The notes: a model not told the origin generated them from the sequence alone. A DNA stretch of 64,000 bases from Curtobacterium sp. MCJR17_055 (GCF_003224335.1 NZ_QKLF01000002.1:434001-498000); one strand, 5' to 3'. Positions 37,575 through 47,384 are shown, numbered from the stretch's first letter. Program-made: numbers and translations.

Positions 37575-38678
37575 CTACGCGGTGAGGACCGCGGCGGCCG
37601 GGTCGAAGTCCTCCGGCAGCGGCGGGACCGCGTCGACGGACGACGTGATCTCGACGGCCGACCCCGACTCGGCGGCGTCACGGATGCCGAGCAGCACGTC
37701 GAGGACGTGCAGCGCGACGGCACCGGAGGCGCGCTCCGGGCGGTCCTCGGCGACGGCGCGGGCGAGCTCGACGACACCGGTGCCACGGCCCCAGGTGGAG
37801 CCGACGGCCTCGAGCGTCTCGGGCTCCTCCTGGCCGTAGCGCCAGAGCTGCGAGGACCCCTCGAACGTGTTCGGGTCCGGGAGCGAGATCGTGCCGAGCG
37901 TGCCGTTGATCTCGACGAAGCCCATCCGCGGCAGCGCGTGCTGGAACGAGAACGTCGACTGGGCGGACTGCCCGCCGGCGAATTCGATGAGCGCGGCGTG
38001 GTGGGTGGGGACCTCGACGGGGAACGTCTCACCGGCGCGGTCACCCGACGCGATCGTGCGGCGGTCGAGCGACTTCGACGACACGGCCTGCACGCGGCTG
38101 GCGGTGCCGAAGGCGTGCACGAGCGTCGTGACGTAGTACGGCCCCATGTCGAACAGCGGGCCGGCGCCGGTGGCGAACAGGAAGTCCGGGTTCGGGTGCC
38201 ACGCCTCGGGTCCGGGCACGTGGAACAGCGTCGTCGCGGTGAGCGGCTCACCGATGTCACCGCGGGCGATGGCCCTGAGCGCCGTCTGGATCCCGGCGCC
38301 GAGCACGGTGTCCGGGGCGGTCGCGACGCGGAGGCCCTTCGCCTGCGCCGACGCGAGCACGGCAGCGGCCGAGTCGTGGTCGGTCGCGATCGGCTTCTCG
38401 CTCCACACGTGCTTGCCGGCGTCGATGATCTGCTGGTCGACCTCGGCGTGCGCGGCCGGGATCGTCAGGTTGATCACGATGGCGATGTCCTCGCGGGCGA
38501 GGAGTTCCTCGACCGTGCCGGAAGCGGCGACGCCGTAGGCCTCCGCCTGGGCGGCGGCACGGTCGGTCAGGACGTCGGCGACGAAGCGGACCTCGACGTC
38601 GGCGAACTGCGTGAGGTTCTCGAGGTACTGGGTGGAGATGTTGCCGGCACCGATGATGCCGACCCCGACACGGCTCAC
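37575..38678 (-). CDS. Gfo/Idh/MocA-family oxidoreductase
   Basis: A 367-residue NAD(P)-dependent sugar or inositol dehydrogenase. The cofactor motif GAGNIS is at 10-15 in an N-terminal Rossmann fold, and the conserved Glu94-Lys95-Pro96 motif holds the catalytic lysine region. The C-terminal alpha/beta domain forms the substrate site (GPLFDMGPYYVTTL). The GTG at 38678 overlaps the stop of the isomerase gene by GTGA, indicating an operon. The partner gene and the divergent MFS permease suggest uptake and oxidation/isomerisation of a sugar or cyclitol; identity unknown. Confidence 0.92.
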   Translation of the reverse strand: MSRVGVGIIGAGNISTQYLENLTQFADVEVRFVADVLTDRAAAQAEAYGVAASGTVEELLAREDIAIVINLTIPAAHAEVDQQIIDAGKHVWSEKPIATDHDSAAAVLASAQAKGLRVATAPDTVLGAGIQTALRAIARGDIGEPLTATTLFHVPGPEAWHPNPDFLFATGAGPLFDMGPYYVTTLVHAFGTASRVQAVSSKSLDRRTIASGDRAGETFPVEVPTHHAALIEFAGGQSAQSTFSFQHALPRMGFVEINGTLGTISLPDPNTFEGSSQLWRYGQEEPETLEAVGSTWGRGTGVVELARAVAEDRPERASGAVALHVLDVLLGIRDAAESGSAVEITSSVDAVPPLPEDFDPAAAVLTA

Positions 38679-39490
38679 GCGGCGTCCCCGGCGGTGTCGT
38701 TCGCCTGCAGCCAGGTGAGGGACTCGGCGATGCCCTCGAAGACGTCGCCCTTGTACGCGTCGAACTCGACGACGCGGATGGCCTGCGGCGCCGCGGCGAG
38801 GATGCCCGCCACGTCGACGTCGCCCTGGCCGGCCGGGGTCTGGTTCTCGAAGGCCCGCTGGAGGGCCTCGGGCACGATGAGTGCGCTCTCGGACGAGGGC
38901 AGCGCGGTGCGGATGTCGCCGTCGACCTTGCCGTCCTTGACGTGGATGGCGACGACGCGCTCGCCGAGGCCGCGGAGCACGGCGGGGGCGTCCGCACCGC
39001 CGACGGTTGCCCAGAAGGTGTCGACCTCGAGGACGGTCTCCGGGGACAGCTGCGACACGAAGAGGTCGTAGACCGTGCGGCCGTCGACCTTGTTCGTGAA
39101 CTCCCACTGGTGGTTGTGGTACCCGAACTGCAGGCCGCGAGCGGCGGCCTCGGCGGTGAGGACGTTGACGCGCTCCGCGATGGCCTTGACGTCGTCGGCG
39201 GTCTGCCAGCGGTCGGTCGGGATGAACGGGTCGATGACCGTGCGGATGCCGAGGCGCTCGGCGGCGTCCCAGATCGGCGCGGTGTCCTCGGCGTCGATCA
39301 CGGCGACGTGACCCGACGGTGCGTGCAGGCCGGTGGCGGCGAAGGCACGTTCGAGGTCGGCGGCACGCTCGACGAACGCGTAGGGCTCGACGTTCTCGTA
39401 GCCGATCTCGCGGACCCGCGCGATGGCCGCGTCGAGGTCTTCGGCGATGGCGTCGCGCAGTGAGTAGAGCTGCACAGAGGTGGTGGGCAT
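38675..39490 (-). CDS. Sugar phosphate isomerase/epimerase (xylose-isomerase-like TIM barrel)
   Basis: A 271-residue AP-endonuclease-2-type TIM barrel, a family that isomerises or epimerises keto-sugars and inositol derivatives with a divalent metal. Metal-ligand-like elements are GYHNHQWEF, VLEVDTFW, HVKDGK and the C-terminal VVEFD. It is the first gene of a two-gene leftward operon with the Gfo/Idh/MocA protein and diverges from the MFS permease over a 189-bp promoter region. Confidence 0.9.
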   Translation of the reverse strand: MPTTSVQLYSLRDAIAEDLDAAIARVREIGYENVEPYAFVERAADLERAFAATGLHAPSGHVAVIDAEDTAPIWDAAERLGIRTVIDPFIPTDRWQTADDVKAIAERVNVLTAEAAARGLQFGYHNHQWEFTNKVDGRTVYDLFVSQLSPETVLEVDTFWATVGGADAPAVLRGLGERVVAIHVKDGKVDGDIRTALPSSESALIVPEALQRAFENQTPAGQGDVDVAGILAAAPQAIRVVEFDAYKGDVFEGIAESLTWLQANDTAGDAA

Positions 39491-39636
39491 TGCAGAGGCT
39501 CCTTCGATCCTGACTGGTGTGCGGCCGACGGAGACACTGCTCCACGGCGAGACGATGACGACGCTACCGCAGAAACCACCCGCTGTGTAGTTTTCGCTGT
39601 CGCGGAGTTCTCGGTGGCATGTATGCTCGCCCTCGA

Positions 39637-39659
39637 AAAACCGTGCGAGGTATGGTTTT
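39637..39659. promoter_or_regulatory. AAAACC/GGTTTT dyad in the divergent sugar promoter
   Basis: AAAACC (39637-39642) and GGTTTT (39654-39659) form an inverted repeat with an 11-base spacer, just before the permease ribosome site and in an AT-richer stretch. A regulator of the divergent sugar genes could bind it; no regulator is encoded next to it. Confidence 0.45.
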
Positions 39660-39679
39660 CATCGACTCAAGGAGGCGTC

Positions 39680-40981
39680 ATGAGCACACCCGAACCCGCG
39701 GAGACCCCGGTGCTGGTCCACCCGGAGCAGGGCATCACCCAGCCGGTCAGCACCCTGCGTGTCAGCGTCGGCTACCAGATCGCACTGTTCCTCGGGCAGT
39801 TCGGCCTGTTCGTGGCCCTCATGGCGCCGGTCTACGTGAGCATGCAACTCAAGGCGGAGGCACTCGTCGGCAGCGACGCCGCGAACGTCATCGGCTCGGT
39901 GCTGCCGATCGGCGCGTTCGGTGCGCTCATCATGAACCCGCTCGCCGGCGCGCTGTCCGACCGCACCCGGACGCGCTGGGGTCGGCGGCGTCCGTGGATG
40001 CTCACCGGCGTGGTCGTCTTCGCGGTCGCCCTCGCCTGGATCGCGTACGCCCCGGACACCCTGCAGCTGACGCTCGGGTGGCTCCTCGCGCAGCTCGCGG
40101 CCAACACCGTGCTCTCCACGCTCACCGCGAGCTTCGCGGACAACGTGCCCGAGTTCCAGCGCGGGAAGTCGTCGAGCATCATCGCGCTCGCCCAGAACAC
40201 CGCGGTCCTGGCCGGCACGTACCTGTCCGTGTTCTTCGTCGCGAACCTGCCCGTGCTGTTCATCGCGCCGGGCATCCTGGCGATCGTGCTCGTGGTCGTC
40301 TACGCCGTCGTCGCCCGGGACGAACTGCCGACGTACCCGCTGAAGGAGTTCACGTTCCTGAACCTGATCTCGTCGTTCTGGACGAACCCGGTCAAGAACC
40401 CGGACTTCGCGTTCGCGTGGTGGTCGCGCTTCCTCATCATCTTCGCGACGTTCATGTTCACCACCTACCGACTGCTCTACATGAAGGAGCACATCGGCCT
40501 GTCGAGCGACGCCGAGGCCACCGCCGCCGTCGCGTTCGGCGTCCTGCTCTACACGATCGCGCTCCTGGTCAGCGCTGCGCTGTCCGGCTGGGCCTCGGAC
40601 CGGCTCGGGCGCCGGAAGGTGTTCGTCGCCGGGTCCACCGCGCTGTTCGCCGTCGGGCTCATCGTCCTCGCCCACGCCGAGACGGTGAACGGGTTCTACG
40701 TCGCCGAGGTCATCATGGGCTTCGCCTACGGCATCTACTCCGCGATCGACACCGCGCTCGTCGTCGACGTGCTGCCGAACGCCGACCGGCCGGGCAAGGA
40801 CCTCGGCGTCATCAACATCGCGAACGCACTGCCGCAGTCCCTCGCCCCCGCCGCGGCGCTGTTCTTCCTGAAGTTCGGCACCGGGGGCACGCCCGACAAC
40901 TACGAGCTCATGTGCTGGGCGGCAGGAGGCGTCGCCATCATCGGCGCACTGGTGGTGCTGCCGATCAAGCGGGTCCGCTGA
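39680..40981 (+). CDS. MFS sugar transporter (GPH/SLC45-like)
   Basis: A 433-residue major facilitator with about twelve membrane helices. The loop between helices 2 and 3 carries SDRTRTRWGRRRPWM, and the equivalent loop in the second half reads SDRLGRRK, both MFS signatures. The arrangement resembles glycoside or sugar permeases of the GPH/SLC45 group. A strong GGAGG lies eight bases before the ATG at 39680. Divergence from the isomerase/oxidoreductase pair indicates it imports their substrate (inference). Confidence 0.88.
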   Translation: MSTPEPAETPVLVHPEQGITQPVSTLRVSVGYQIALFLGQFGLFVALMAPVYVSMQLKAEALVGSDAANVIGSVLPIGAFGALIMNPLAGALSDRTRTRWGRRRPWMLTGVVVFAVALAWIAYAPDTLQLTLGWLLAQLAANTVLSTLTASFADNVPEFQRGKSSSIIALAQNTAVLAGTYLSVFFVANLPVLFIAPGILAIVLVVVYAVVARDELPTYPLKEFTFLNLISSFWTNPVKNPDFAFAWWSRFLIIFATFMFTTYRLLYMKEHIGLSSDAEATAAVAFGVLLYTIALLVSAALSGWASDRLGRRKVFVAGSTALFAVGLIVLAHAETVNGFYVAEVIMGFAYGIYSAIDTALVVDVLPNADRPGKDLGVINIANALPQSLAPAAALFFLKFGTGGTPDNYELMCWAAGGVAIIGALVVLPIKRVR

Positions 40982-40994
40982 CGCGACCCGGACC

Positions 40995-41098
40995 GGACGG
41001 GAGGCTCCCCACCGGTCACGGCCGTCCCGCCGCTGGCGCGTCGGTCCGGGACCGGCCGGCGAGGGCCCGGCGGCCACGCGGCCACGGGCCTCCCGTCC
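40995..41098. repeat. GGACGGGAGGC inverted pair after the MFS gene
   Basis: GGACGGGAGGC (40995-41005) and GCCTCCCGTCC (41088-41098) are exact complements separated by 82 bp of very GC-rich sequence. They may form a terminator stem, though the loop is long. Confidence 0.6.
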
Positions 41099-41114
41099 GT
41101 CGTACGGTTGCGGG

Positions 41115-42434
41115 ATGACCACCGCGCCGACCCGCACCTTCACCGCCGCCGTCGGCCGGATCGTCGGCCACCACGACGGCGCGGTCGTCCGCGCGCTCGG
41201 CATCCCGTACGCCCGGTCGGAGCGGTTCGCGTGTCCGGAGCCGGTGCCGCCGTCACCGGAGGACTTCGTCGCCGACACCCCCGCCCCTGTGCCGCCGCAA
41301 CCGTCGACGCCCGTGCTCGAGGCGCTCATCCACCCCATCGAGGCCGAGGTCTCCGAGCAGTGCCAGGCGTTGTCGGTGACCGTGCCGGCGGACGTCCGCG
41401 ACGACGAGCGGCTGCCCGTCATGGTGTGGATCCACGGCGGCTCGTACGTCGTCGGCGGCGGGGACATCCCGATCCACGACCCGCGCGCCCTCGTCGAGGA
41501 GCAGCGCGTGGTCGTCGTGGCCGTGACGTACCGGCTCGGGGTGCTCGGGTTCCTCGGCGACGGGGAGCGGGTACCGGCGAACCTCGGGCTGCTCGACATC
41601 GTCCAGGCGCTCCGGTGGGTGCGTGGGAACATCGCGGCGTTCGGCGGCGACCCGGAGTCCGTCACCCTGTTCGGGCAGTCCGCGGGCGGCGACGCGATCG
41701 CCCACCTCATGGCGGCGGACGGCACGGCCGGGCTCTTCCGCCGGGTGATCGTGCAGAGCGCGCCGCTCGGCCTGTCCCGGCGACGTGCCCGGATGAACCG
41801 CGCCATGGTCCGGGCCGTCGGCACGGTCGGGCCGGAGACCGGACTCGACGAGGTCCTGTCGCTGCAGGCCGCGGCGGAGCGGGTCGCGCTGCCCTACGGC
41901 CTCCGCGGCGGGATGCCGTTCGGCACGCAGTACGGGCACGCGCCGTTGCCGGCCGAGCGCCACCTCGACGCGGCCTGGCGCCGGGCGGCACCGCACGTCG
42001 AGGTCCTGATCGGGTCCGCCTCCGACGAAGCCGCGCTCTACATCCCGATGATCCCCGGCCTGGCGGCGCTCTGCCGGACGCGCGCCGGCCGTGCGCTCGT
42101 CCGCTGGCTGCTCGTCCGACCCCTCACCGCGGTGATCTACGGCCGGGACGCCCGGGCGTTCGCCGCACGACATCGCGCCGCGGGTGGCCGTGCCGTCGTC
42201 TACCGGCTGCACCGCGGGGTCACGGTCCGACCGACCGGGGCCGTGCACATGAGCGACGTGCCGCTGCTGCTCGGCGACCGTCAGGCCTGGGCCGGCAGCC
42301 GATTCGTGCCGGAGCGGGACTGGGCAGCCGTCGAGCGACGGGGTCCGGGGATCCGCGCGGTCTGGGCGGAGTTCGCCCGTACGGGACGGGTCACGGCCGT
42401 CGACGACGAGACGCTGACGTTCGACCGGGGCTGA
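41115..42434 (+). CDS. Type B carboxylesterase
   Basis: A 439-residue alpha/beta hydrolase. The oxyanion-hole motif HGGSYVVGGG starts at 107, the nucleophile is Ser189 in FGQSAGG, SDEAALY supplies an acid candidate and His378 in AVHMSDVP is the likely general base. The N-terminus carries the carboxylesterase GIPYARSERFACPE signature in place of the usual GIPYA..RF.P. There is no signal peptide, so it is cytoplasmic. The substrate is unknown. A TetR-type regulator gene follows 49 bp downstream and may control it. Confidence 0.9.
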   Translation: MTTAPTRTFTAAVGRIVGHHDGAVVRALGIPYARSERFACPEPVPPSPEDFVADTPAPVPPQPSTPVLEALIHPIEAEVSEQCQALSVTVPADVRDDERLPVMVWIHGGSYVVGGGDIPIHDPRALVEEQRVVVVAVTYRLGVLGFLGDGERVPANLGLLDIVQALRWVRGNIAAFGGDPESVTLFGQSAGGDAIAHLMAADGTAGLFRRVIVQSAPLGLSRRRARMNRAMVRAVGTVGPETGLDEVLSLQAAAERVALPYGLRGGMPFGTQYGHAPLPAERHLDAAWRRAAPHVEVLIGSASDEAALYIPMIPGLAALCRTRAGRALVRWLLVRPLTAVIYGRDARAFAARHRAAGGRAVVYRLHRGVTVRPTGAVHMSDVPLLLGDRQAWAGSRFVPERDWAAVERRGPGIRAVWAEFARTGRVTAVDDETLTFDRG

Positions 42435-42483
42435 CCCGCCGCACCCCTCGAACTGGCGGTCGCGCCGTCGCCGCCCGCGACGG

Positions 42484-43077
42484 ATGATCGTCCTCATGCC
42501 CGACGCCGATCTCCGCCACCGCATCGTCACGGCAGCGGTCGAGGCCTTCCGGCGGTCGGACTTCCACAGCGTCGGACCGGCCGAGGTCGCGGCGCTCGCC
42601 GACGTCACCGTCGCCCAGGTCACCGACGCGTACCCGGTCTGGGAGCTGCTCGTCGTCGCCGTCATGGACCGCTGGGACAACGGGGACCGCCGGCGACTGT
42701 GGCACCTGGCCGAGGAACAGGGGGCAGCCGCCTACCTCCGCGCACGCCTGCAGTCCGGTCTCGCCGACCCCGCGCTCGTCCGGATGCGCATCGCCACGCT
42801 GAGCGCCGCCTCCGCGCCGTCACACCCCGCTGCCGGGTGGTTCCACACCCAGTACGAGCACGCGTTCGACGACGTCACCCTGGCCCTCGTCCGCGACGTC
42901 GTGGCCGGACGCGAACCGCGCGGGACCTCCCCGAGACACGCTGCCGAGCAACTGGTCGCCCTGTACGAGGGGTTGCAGCTGCAGGCCATGCTCCGGGACG
43001 ACGCGGACCTCCTCTCCGGCTGGGACCGGGCCGTCGCCCGGATGCGCGCCGGCTGGGGCGCGGTCGCGCTGGTCTGA
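42484..43077 (+). CDS. TetR-like transcriptional regulator
   Basis: A 197-residue protein with an N-terminal helix-turn-helix (VGPAEVAALADVTVAQVTDAYPV, about 30-52) on the TetR pattern and a helical C-terminal domain. The HTH is divergent from textbook TetR, so family assignment is moderate. Two in-frame ATGs (42484 and 42496) are possible starts; neither has a clear ribosome site. It lies downstream of the carboxylesterase in the same direction and ends at a strong hairpin. Confidence 0.78.
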   Translation: MIVLMPDADLRHRIVTAAVEAFRRSDFHSVGPAEVAALADVTVAQVTDAYPVWELLVVAVMDRWDNGDRRRLWHLAEEQGAAAYLRARLQSGLADPALVRMRIATLSAASAPSHPAAGWFHTQYEHAFDDVTLALVRDVVAGREPRGTSPRHAAEQLVALYEGLQLQAMLRDDADLLSGWDRAVARMRAGWGAVALV

Positions 43078-43112
43078 GCAGCCGCCGGCGACCTGCCGGG
43101 ACCGGCGGTGAC

Positions 43113-43170
43113 GGACGGGAGGCGCGGTGCGGGTGAGCCGGTCGGCCCTCCTGCACCGCGCCTCCAGTCC
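43113..43170. terminator. Hairpin between convergent tetR-like gene and hydrolase remnant
   Basis: An 18-bp arm (43113-43130), starting with GGACGGGAGGC, pairs with 43153-43170 with a single mismatch. Confidence 0.85.
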
Positions 43171-43197
43171 GGACCGCTGCGGACGCAGCGAGCGGTG

Positions 43198-43604
43198 TCA
43201 GCCGCGGATGAACGCGAGGATGTCGGGGTTGATGACGTCCGCGTGGGTCGTCAGCATCCCGTGCGGGTAGCCCTCGTAGATCTTCAACGTGGCGTCGCTG
43301 AGCAGTTCGGCCTGCTTCACGGCGGCGTCCTGGTACGGCACGACCTGGTCGTCGTCGCCCTGCAGGACGAGGACGGGCACGGTGATGGCGCGGAGGTCCT
43401 CGGTCTGGTCCGTCTCGGAGAACGCCTTGATGCCCTCGTAGTGCGCGACGGCGCTGCCCGTCATGCCCTGACGCCACCAGTTGTCGATGACCGGTTCCGA
43501 CGGCGTCACACCGGGACGGTTGTAGCCGTAGAAGGGGCCGGAAGCCACCGCGCGGAAGAAGTCGGCGCGGTTCGCCGCGAGGGCCTGACGGAACCCGTCG
43601 CGAG
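43198..43604 (-). pseudogene. C-terminal fragment of an alpha/beta hydrolase (chloroperoxidase/arylesterase type)
   Basis: Reading leftwards from about 43599 the frame gives DGFRQALAANRADFF, then SGPFYGYNRPG, the WWRQGMTG region, LVLQGDDDQVVPY with the acid residue and YPHGMLTTH with the catalytic histidine. This is the second half of a non-haem chloroperoxidase-like hydrolase. The N-terminal half with the oxyanion hole and nucleophile serine is missing and is replaced by an unrelated ATPase gene in another frame. An ATG at 43548 could start a 116-residue remnant, but it could not be an active hydrolase. Confidence 0.85.
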
Positions 43605-43943
43605 GAGCGGTGACGGCTGCACGCCTGGTTCGACCCCGAACGCGACGTCCAACGCCCGCCGCTGCGGTGCCGGCAGGTTCGGGATGCCCGCACGCAGCGG
43701 GTACAGGAGCATGTGGAGGGCGGCGTGCGGTTCCGCCGACTCGTCGAGCGTGCCGGTCGTCGTGAGGACCCGCACGCCACGGCTGTCCGCGTACTCGACC
43801 ACGTCGGCGACGAGCGACGACTTGCCGATCCCCGCCTCGCCGTCGACCACGAACGCCGAACCACCGCTGTCCACGTCCCGGATCGCGGTGCGGAGGGCCG
43901 CGATCTCCCGCTCGCGCCCGATGACGGGCTGCGCCATCGTCAT
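43597..43943 (-). pseudogene. N-terminal fragment of a LuxR-type ATP-dependent regulator (AAA/STAND)
   Basis: The first ~114 residues match the N-terminus of large LuxR-family STAND ATPases: VIGREREIAALRTAI, the P-loop GEAGIGKSSL, the LxxLLYPL stretch and LPAPQRRALDVAFG. After PSPLL the frame runs out of phase through the hydrolase fragment and stops at 43506. Intact relatives are about 900 residues with a C-terminal LuxR helix-turn-helix, so about 85% is lost. The junction with the hydrolase lies at 43597-43604. Confidence 0.82.
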
Positions 43944-44009
43944 GCCGTCAGTATGCCAGCGGCGCTGCCCCGGTCACGTCCGGGGCAGCGCCGCACTCCC
44001 GCTGACCCG

Positions 44010-45860
44010 TCACCGCCCCCGCGCGATCCGCCCCGCCACCGGCAGCACCCCCACGACCGCCACGACGACCGCCGCGAGCGAGAACCCGGCCCAGGACGCG
44101 AGGTCGAACCCGGCTGCCGGAGCACCGGCGAGCCCGAACCCGACGCCGACCAGCGCCGGCAGGACGGCGAGGGTCCCGATCACCACGGCTGCGACCGCGG
44201 TGTAGGCCGTCTCGACGCCGGCCATCCGCAGCAGCTGGACGCGGGTGGCGCCCGTCCGCTGCAGCAGCCCGAACTCGTCGCGGCGACCCCGGGTGGTGGT
44301 GAGCAACGTGTTGCCCGCGGCGGCCGCCACGAAGGCGAGGAGGGCGACGACGAGGACCAGGGACAGCCGCCGGTCGCCGTCCCCTGACCGGAGGGCGGTC
44401 GTGACGTAGCCGTCGACCGAGGTGACGCCGAGGCCGGTGGCGAGCAGGGCCTCCCGGACGGCGGCACGGTCACCGGCGGCCGTGTCGACGAGCAGCGTGC
44501 CGGCCGGGCCGCTCGTCCGGTCGCGCACGAGGACGTCACCGAACGCCAGGCCGCGGTCGTAGACCGCGACGACCCGCGCCGGGGTCGCCGGTCCCTCACC
44601 CGTCCGCATCCGGATGGTGTCCCCGAGGCCGGTCGGGGTGAGGGCGATGACGTCGGTGCTCACCGCGACGGTGCCCGGCTCGTCGAGCGCGTCGAGGGAA
44701 CCGGCGCGGACGGCGGGGTCGACGCGACCGTCGTCGCCCGACAGTGCACGGATCACGGTCGGTTCCCACTCGAGGTCGCCGAGGGCGGGGAGGTCCTCGT
44801 CGGCCTGCTCGATCTGGACCGAGCCGGCGGTGTCCCGCATCGTCGTCGTCGCGCGGACGCCCGGCATCGCTGCGATCCGGTCCGCCTCGGCAGCGGTCAC
44901 GCCGTCCGCTCCGGTCACGACGAGGTCGGCCTGGAGGCCCGCCCGCAGTTGGTCCCCCGTCGCACGCTGGACGGCGGCGTCCGTCCCGGTCTGCACCGTC
45001 CCGAGCGCGACGAGGAGCGCGAGCGGCACCACCGCGGCGCTGAGCCGGCGGGAGGCCCCGCGGGCGTTGAGGAGCGCGAGCGTGGCCGCCGGTCCGGAGG
45101 CCCCGCGGAGGGCGCGCCGCGCACCCCACTGCACGAGGAGCGGCCCGGCGAGGGCCGCCGCGACCACGAGCACGATCGCGGAGGTGGCGCCGGTCGCACT
45201 GCCGACCAGACCGGGGGTGAAGAAGGGCGTGGTCGCGGTCGCGAGGCCGATGAGCGCGGTGACCCCGGCTGCGATCCGTCGACCGCGCGAGAGCGTGGGG
45301 ACGTCGGTCGTGCTCGCACGGACGGCGTCGGTCGGGCTCGGGCGGGTCGCTGCGCGCGCGGCCATCGCTGCGGCCAGCAGTCCGGTGGGCACGAGGACGA
45401 CCAGCGTGCCGACCAGCGGCACGATCGTCGGTGCGAGCGTGAAGCCGGCGGGGACGACCGCGCTCGAGCGCAGGAGGGGTGTCACGAGGGGCGCGACGAA
45501 GGTGCCCACGAGTGCGCCCGCGGGTGCGACGAGTGCGAGCAGGACCAGGACCTCGGTGCGGACCGTGCCGCGGATCTGCCCGGCGGTCGCACCGATCGCC
45601 CGGAGCAGGGCGAACTCGCGGCGCCGTTCGCGGAGGACCCCCGCGAAGACGCTCGCCACCATGAACACCGTGATGAGCAGCAGCGTCCCGGCGAAGGAGC
45701 CCGCGACGGTGGAGAGGAACGGGGCGTCCGGGTGCCGGATGCCGGCCCCGAGCCAGGCGCCCGTGACCGCGAGGAGCACGGCGGCCAGGGCGACGACCAC
45801 CCCGGCGCCGACGACGGCCGCGCGGTTGACGACGAGCAGGGAGCGGAGAGCGGCGCGCAC
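44010..45860 (-). CDS. FtsX-like ABC transporter permease
   Basis: A 616-residue membrane component with FtsX/MacB-type topology: membrane helices near the N-terminus, a first FtsX domain (about 50-170) including RERRREFALLRAIGAT, a middle helical block, a ~200-residue extracytoplasmic domain (about 300-470), and a second FtsX domain with RGRRDEFGLLQRTGAT. The start is GTG at 45860, three bases from the ATPase stop. MacB-type exporters often move peptides or lipids and confer antimicrobial resistance; the substrate here is unknown. Confidence 0.88.
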   Translation of the reverse strand: MRAALRSLLVVNRAAVVGAGVVVALAAVLLAVTGAWLGAGIRHPDAPFLSTVAGSFAGTLLLITVFMVASVFAGVLRERRREFALLRAIGATAGQIRGTVRTEVLVLLALVAPAGALVGTFVAPLVTPLLRSSAVVPAGFTLAPTIVPLVGTLVVLVPTGLLAAAMAARAATRPSPTDAVRASTTDVPTLSRGRRIAAGVTALIGLATATTPFFTPGLVGSATGATSAIVLVVAAALAGPLLVQWGARRALRGASGPAATLALLNARGASRRLSAAVVPLALLVALGTVQTGTDAAVQRATGDQLRAGLQADLVVTGADGVTAAEADRIAAMPGVRATTTMRDTAGSVQIEQADEDLPALGDLEWEPTVIRALSGDDGRVDPAVRAGSLDALDEPGTVAVSTDVIALTPTGLGDTIRMRTGEGPATPARVVAVYDRGLAFGDVLVRDRTSGPAGTLLVDTAAGDRAAVREALLATGLGVTSVDGYVTTALRSGDGDRRLSLVLVVALLAFVAAAAGNTLLTTTRGRRDEFGLLQRTGATRVQLLRMAGVETAYTAVAAVVIGTLAVLPALVGVGFGLAGAPAAGFDLASWAGFSLAAVVVAVVGVLPVAGRIARGR

Positions 45861-45863
45861 GGC

Positions 45864-46616
<753 letters not shown>

Positions 46617-46670
46617 GAGGACTCCTGACGAGGACGGTGCGGGACGGCGTGCGTCGTCCACGCTAGGAAC

Positions 46671-46730
46671 GCGAGCGCTCGCGGCCGAGGGCCGAAGGGT
46701 GGGACCCGGGAGGTTGCATCCTCCGATGCA
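46671..46730. promoter_or_regulatory. Palindromes upstream of the ABC transporter
   Basis: GCGAGCGCTCGC (46671-46682) is a perfect 12-bp palindrome and TGCATCCTCCGATGCA (46715-46730) a 6-4-6 dyad. They lie in the 213-bp gap between the divergent ABC and Nudix genes and are candidate operators. Confidence 0.45.
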
Positions 46731-46829
46731 GGCGGCGGCGGTCGTGCCGCCGGACCGGTCCACGACCCGCTGGACGGGAGGCACGGCGCGGCTCGCCGGC
46801 ATCGGCCCGCCTGCTGCGATGGTCTGGTC

Positions 46830-47279
46830 ATGGAGTACACGGACTACGACACCCGGCTGGCGTCCTACGCCGTGGTCACCGACGGCGACCGGGTGCTGCT
46901 CGCACGGCTGAGCTGGCCGGACGCGGGGCTCTGGACGCTGCCCGGCGGCGGGGTCGAGCTGGACGAGACGGTCGAGGAGGGTGCCGTCCGTGAGGTCCGC
47001 GAGGAGACCGGGTACGACGTCGTGGTCGAGGGGCTGCTCGGGATCCGGTCGCACGTCGTGCCGCCGGAGCGTCGGAAGCACCAGAACGGTCGACCGATGA
47101 AGGCCGTGCAGGTGGTGCACCGGGCTCGGGTGATCGGGGGAGCGCTGCGCCACGAAGCGGTGGGGACGACGGACATGGCGCGGTGGGTGCCACTCGACGA
47201 GCTCGGGGCGCACCGGCACGGGCTGCTCGTGGTGCAGGCGCTGCGGTGGGCCCGGGTCGGCGGGGGCACCACGGTCTGA
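46830..47279 (+). CDS. Nudix hydrolase
   Basis: A 149-residue protein with a complete Nudix box from Gly40 to Tyr62: glycine, Glu46, then REVREETGY with the catalytic glutamates at 58-59. Nudix enzymes hydrolyse nucleoside diphosphates linked to another group; the substrate is not predictable. It is divergent from the ABC operon and convergent with the phosphatase gene. Confidence 0.9.
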   Translation: MEYTDYDTRLASYAVVTDGDRVLLARLSWPDAGLWTLPGGGVELDETVEEGAVREVREETGYDVVVEGLLGIRSHVVPPERRKHQNGRPMKAVQVVHRARVIGGALRHEAVGTTDMARWVPLDELGAHRHGLLVVQALRWARVGGGTTV

Positions 47280-47306
47280 CCGCGCAGGGCCGCCGGCACC
47301 GAGCGG

Positions 47307-47367
47307 TCCGGTGCGCTGGCCGGTCCGGGGCGCAGCCGTCCGGTGCGCTGGCCGGTCCGGGGCGCAG
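47307..47367 (+). repeat. Two tandem 29-bp repeats
   Basis: An identical 29-bp unit occurs at 47307-47335 and 47339-47367 (period 32), and a third partial copy (GGCCGGTCCGGG) follows. It lies in the 105-bp gap after the Nudix gene. Confidence 0.8.
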
Positions 47368-47384
47368 GCCGGTCCGGGTGGTGC

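Noticed and set aside
39659-41824. Long minus-strand frame crossing the MFS and carboxylesterase genes
   Set aside because: Both underlying plus-strand genes have complete motifs; the antisense product has none.
43506-43943. Functional short 145-residue ATPase
   Set aside because: The last ~33 residues come from the hydrolase DNA read out of frame, so it is a truncated remnant rather than a designed small protein.
47307-47378. Possible minisatellite or regulatory iteron array
   Set aside because: Only two full copies and a partial one of a very GC-rich unit; a local duplication explains it. Kept as a plain repeat feature.
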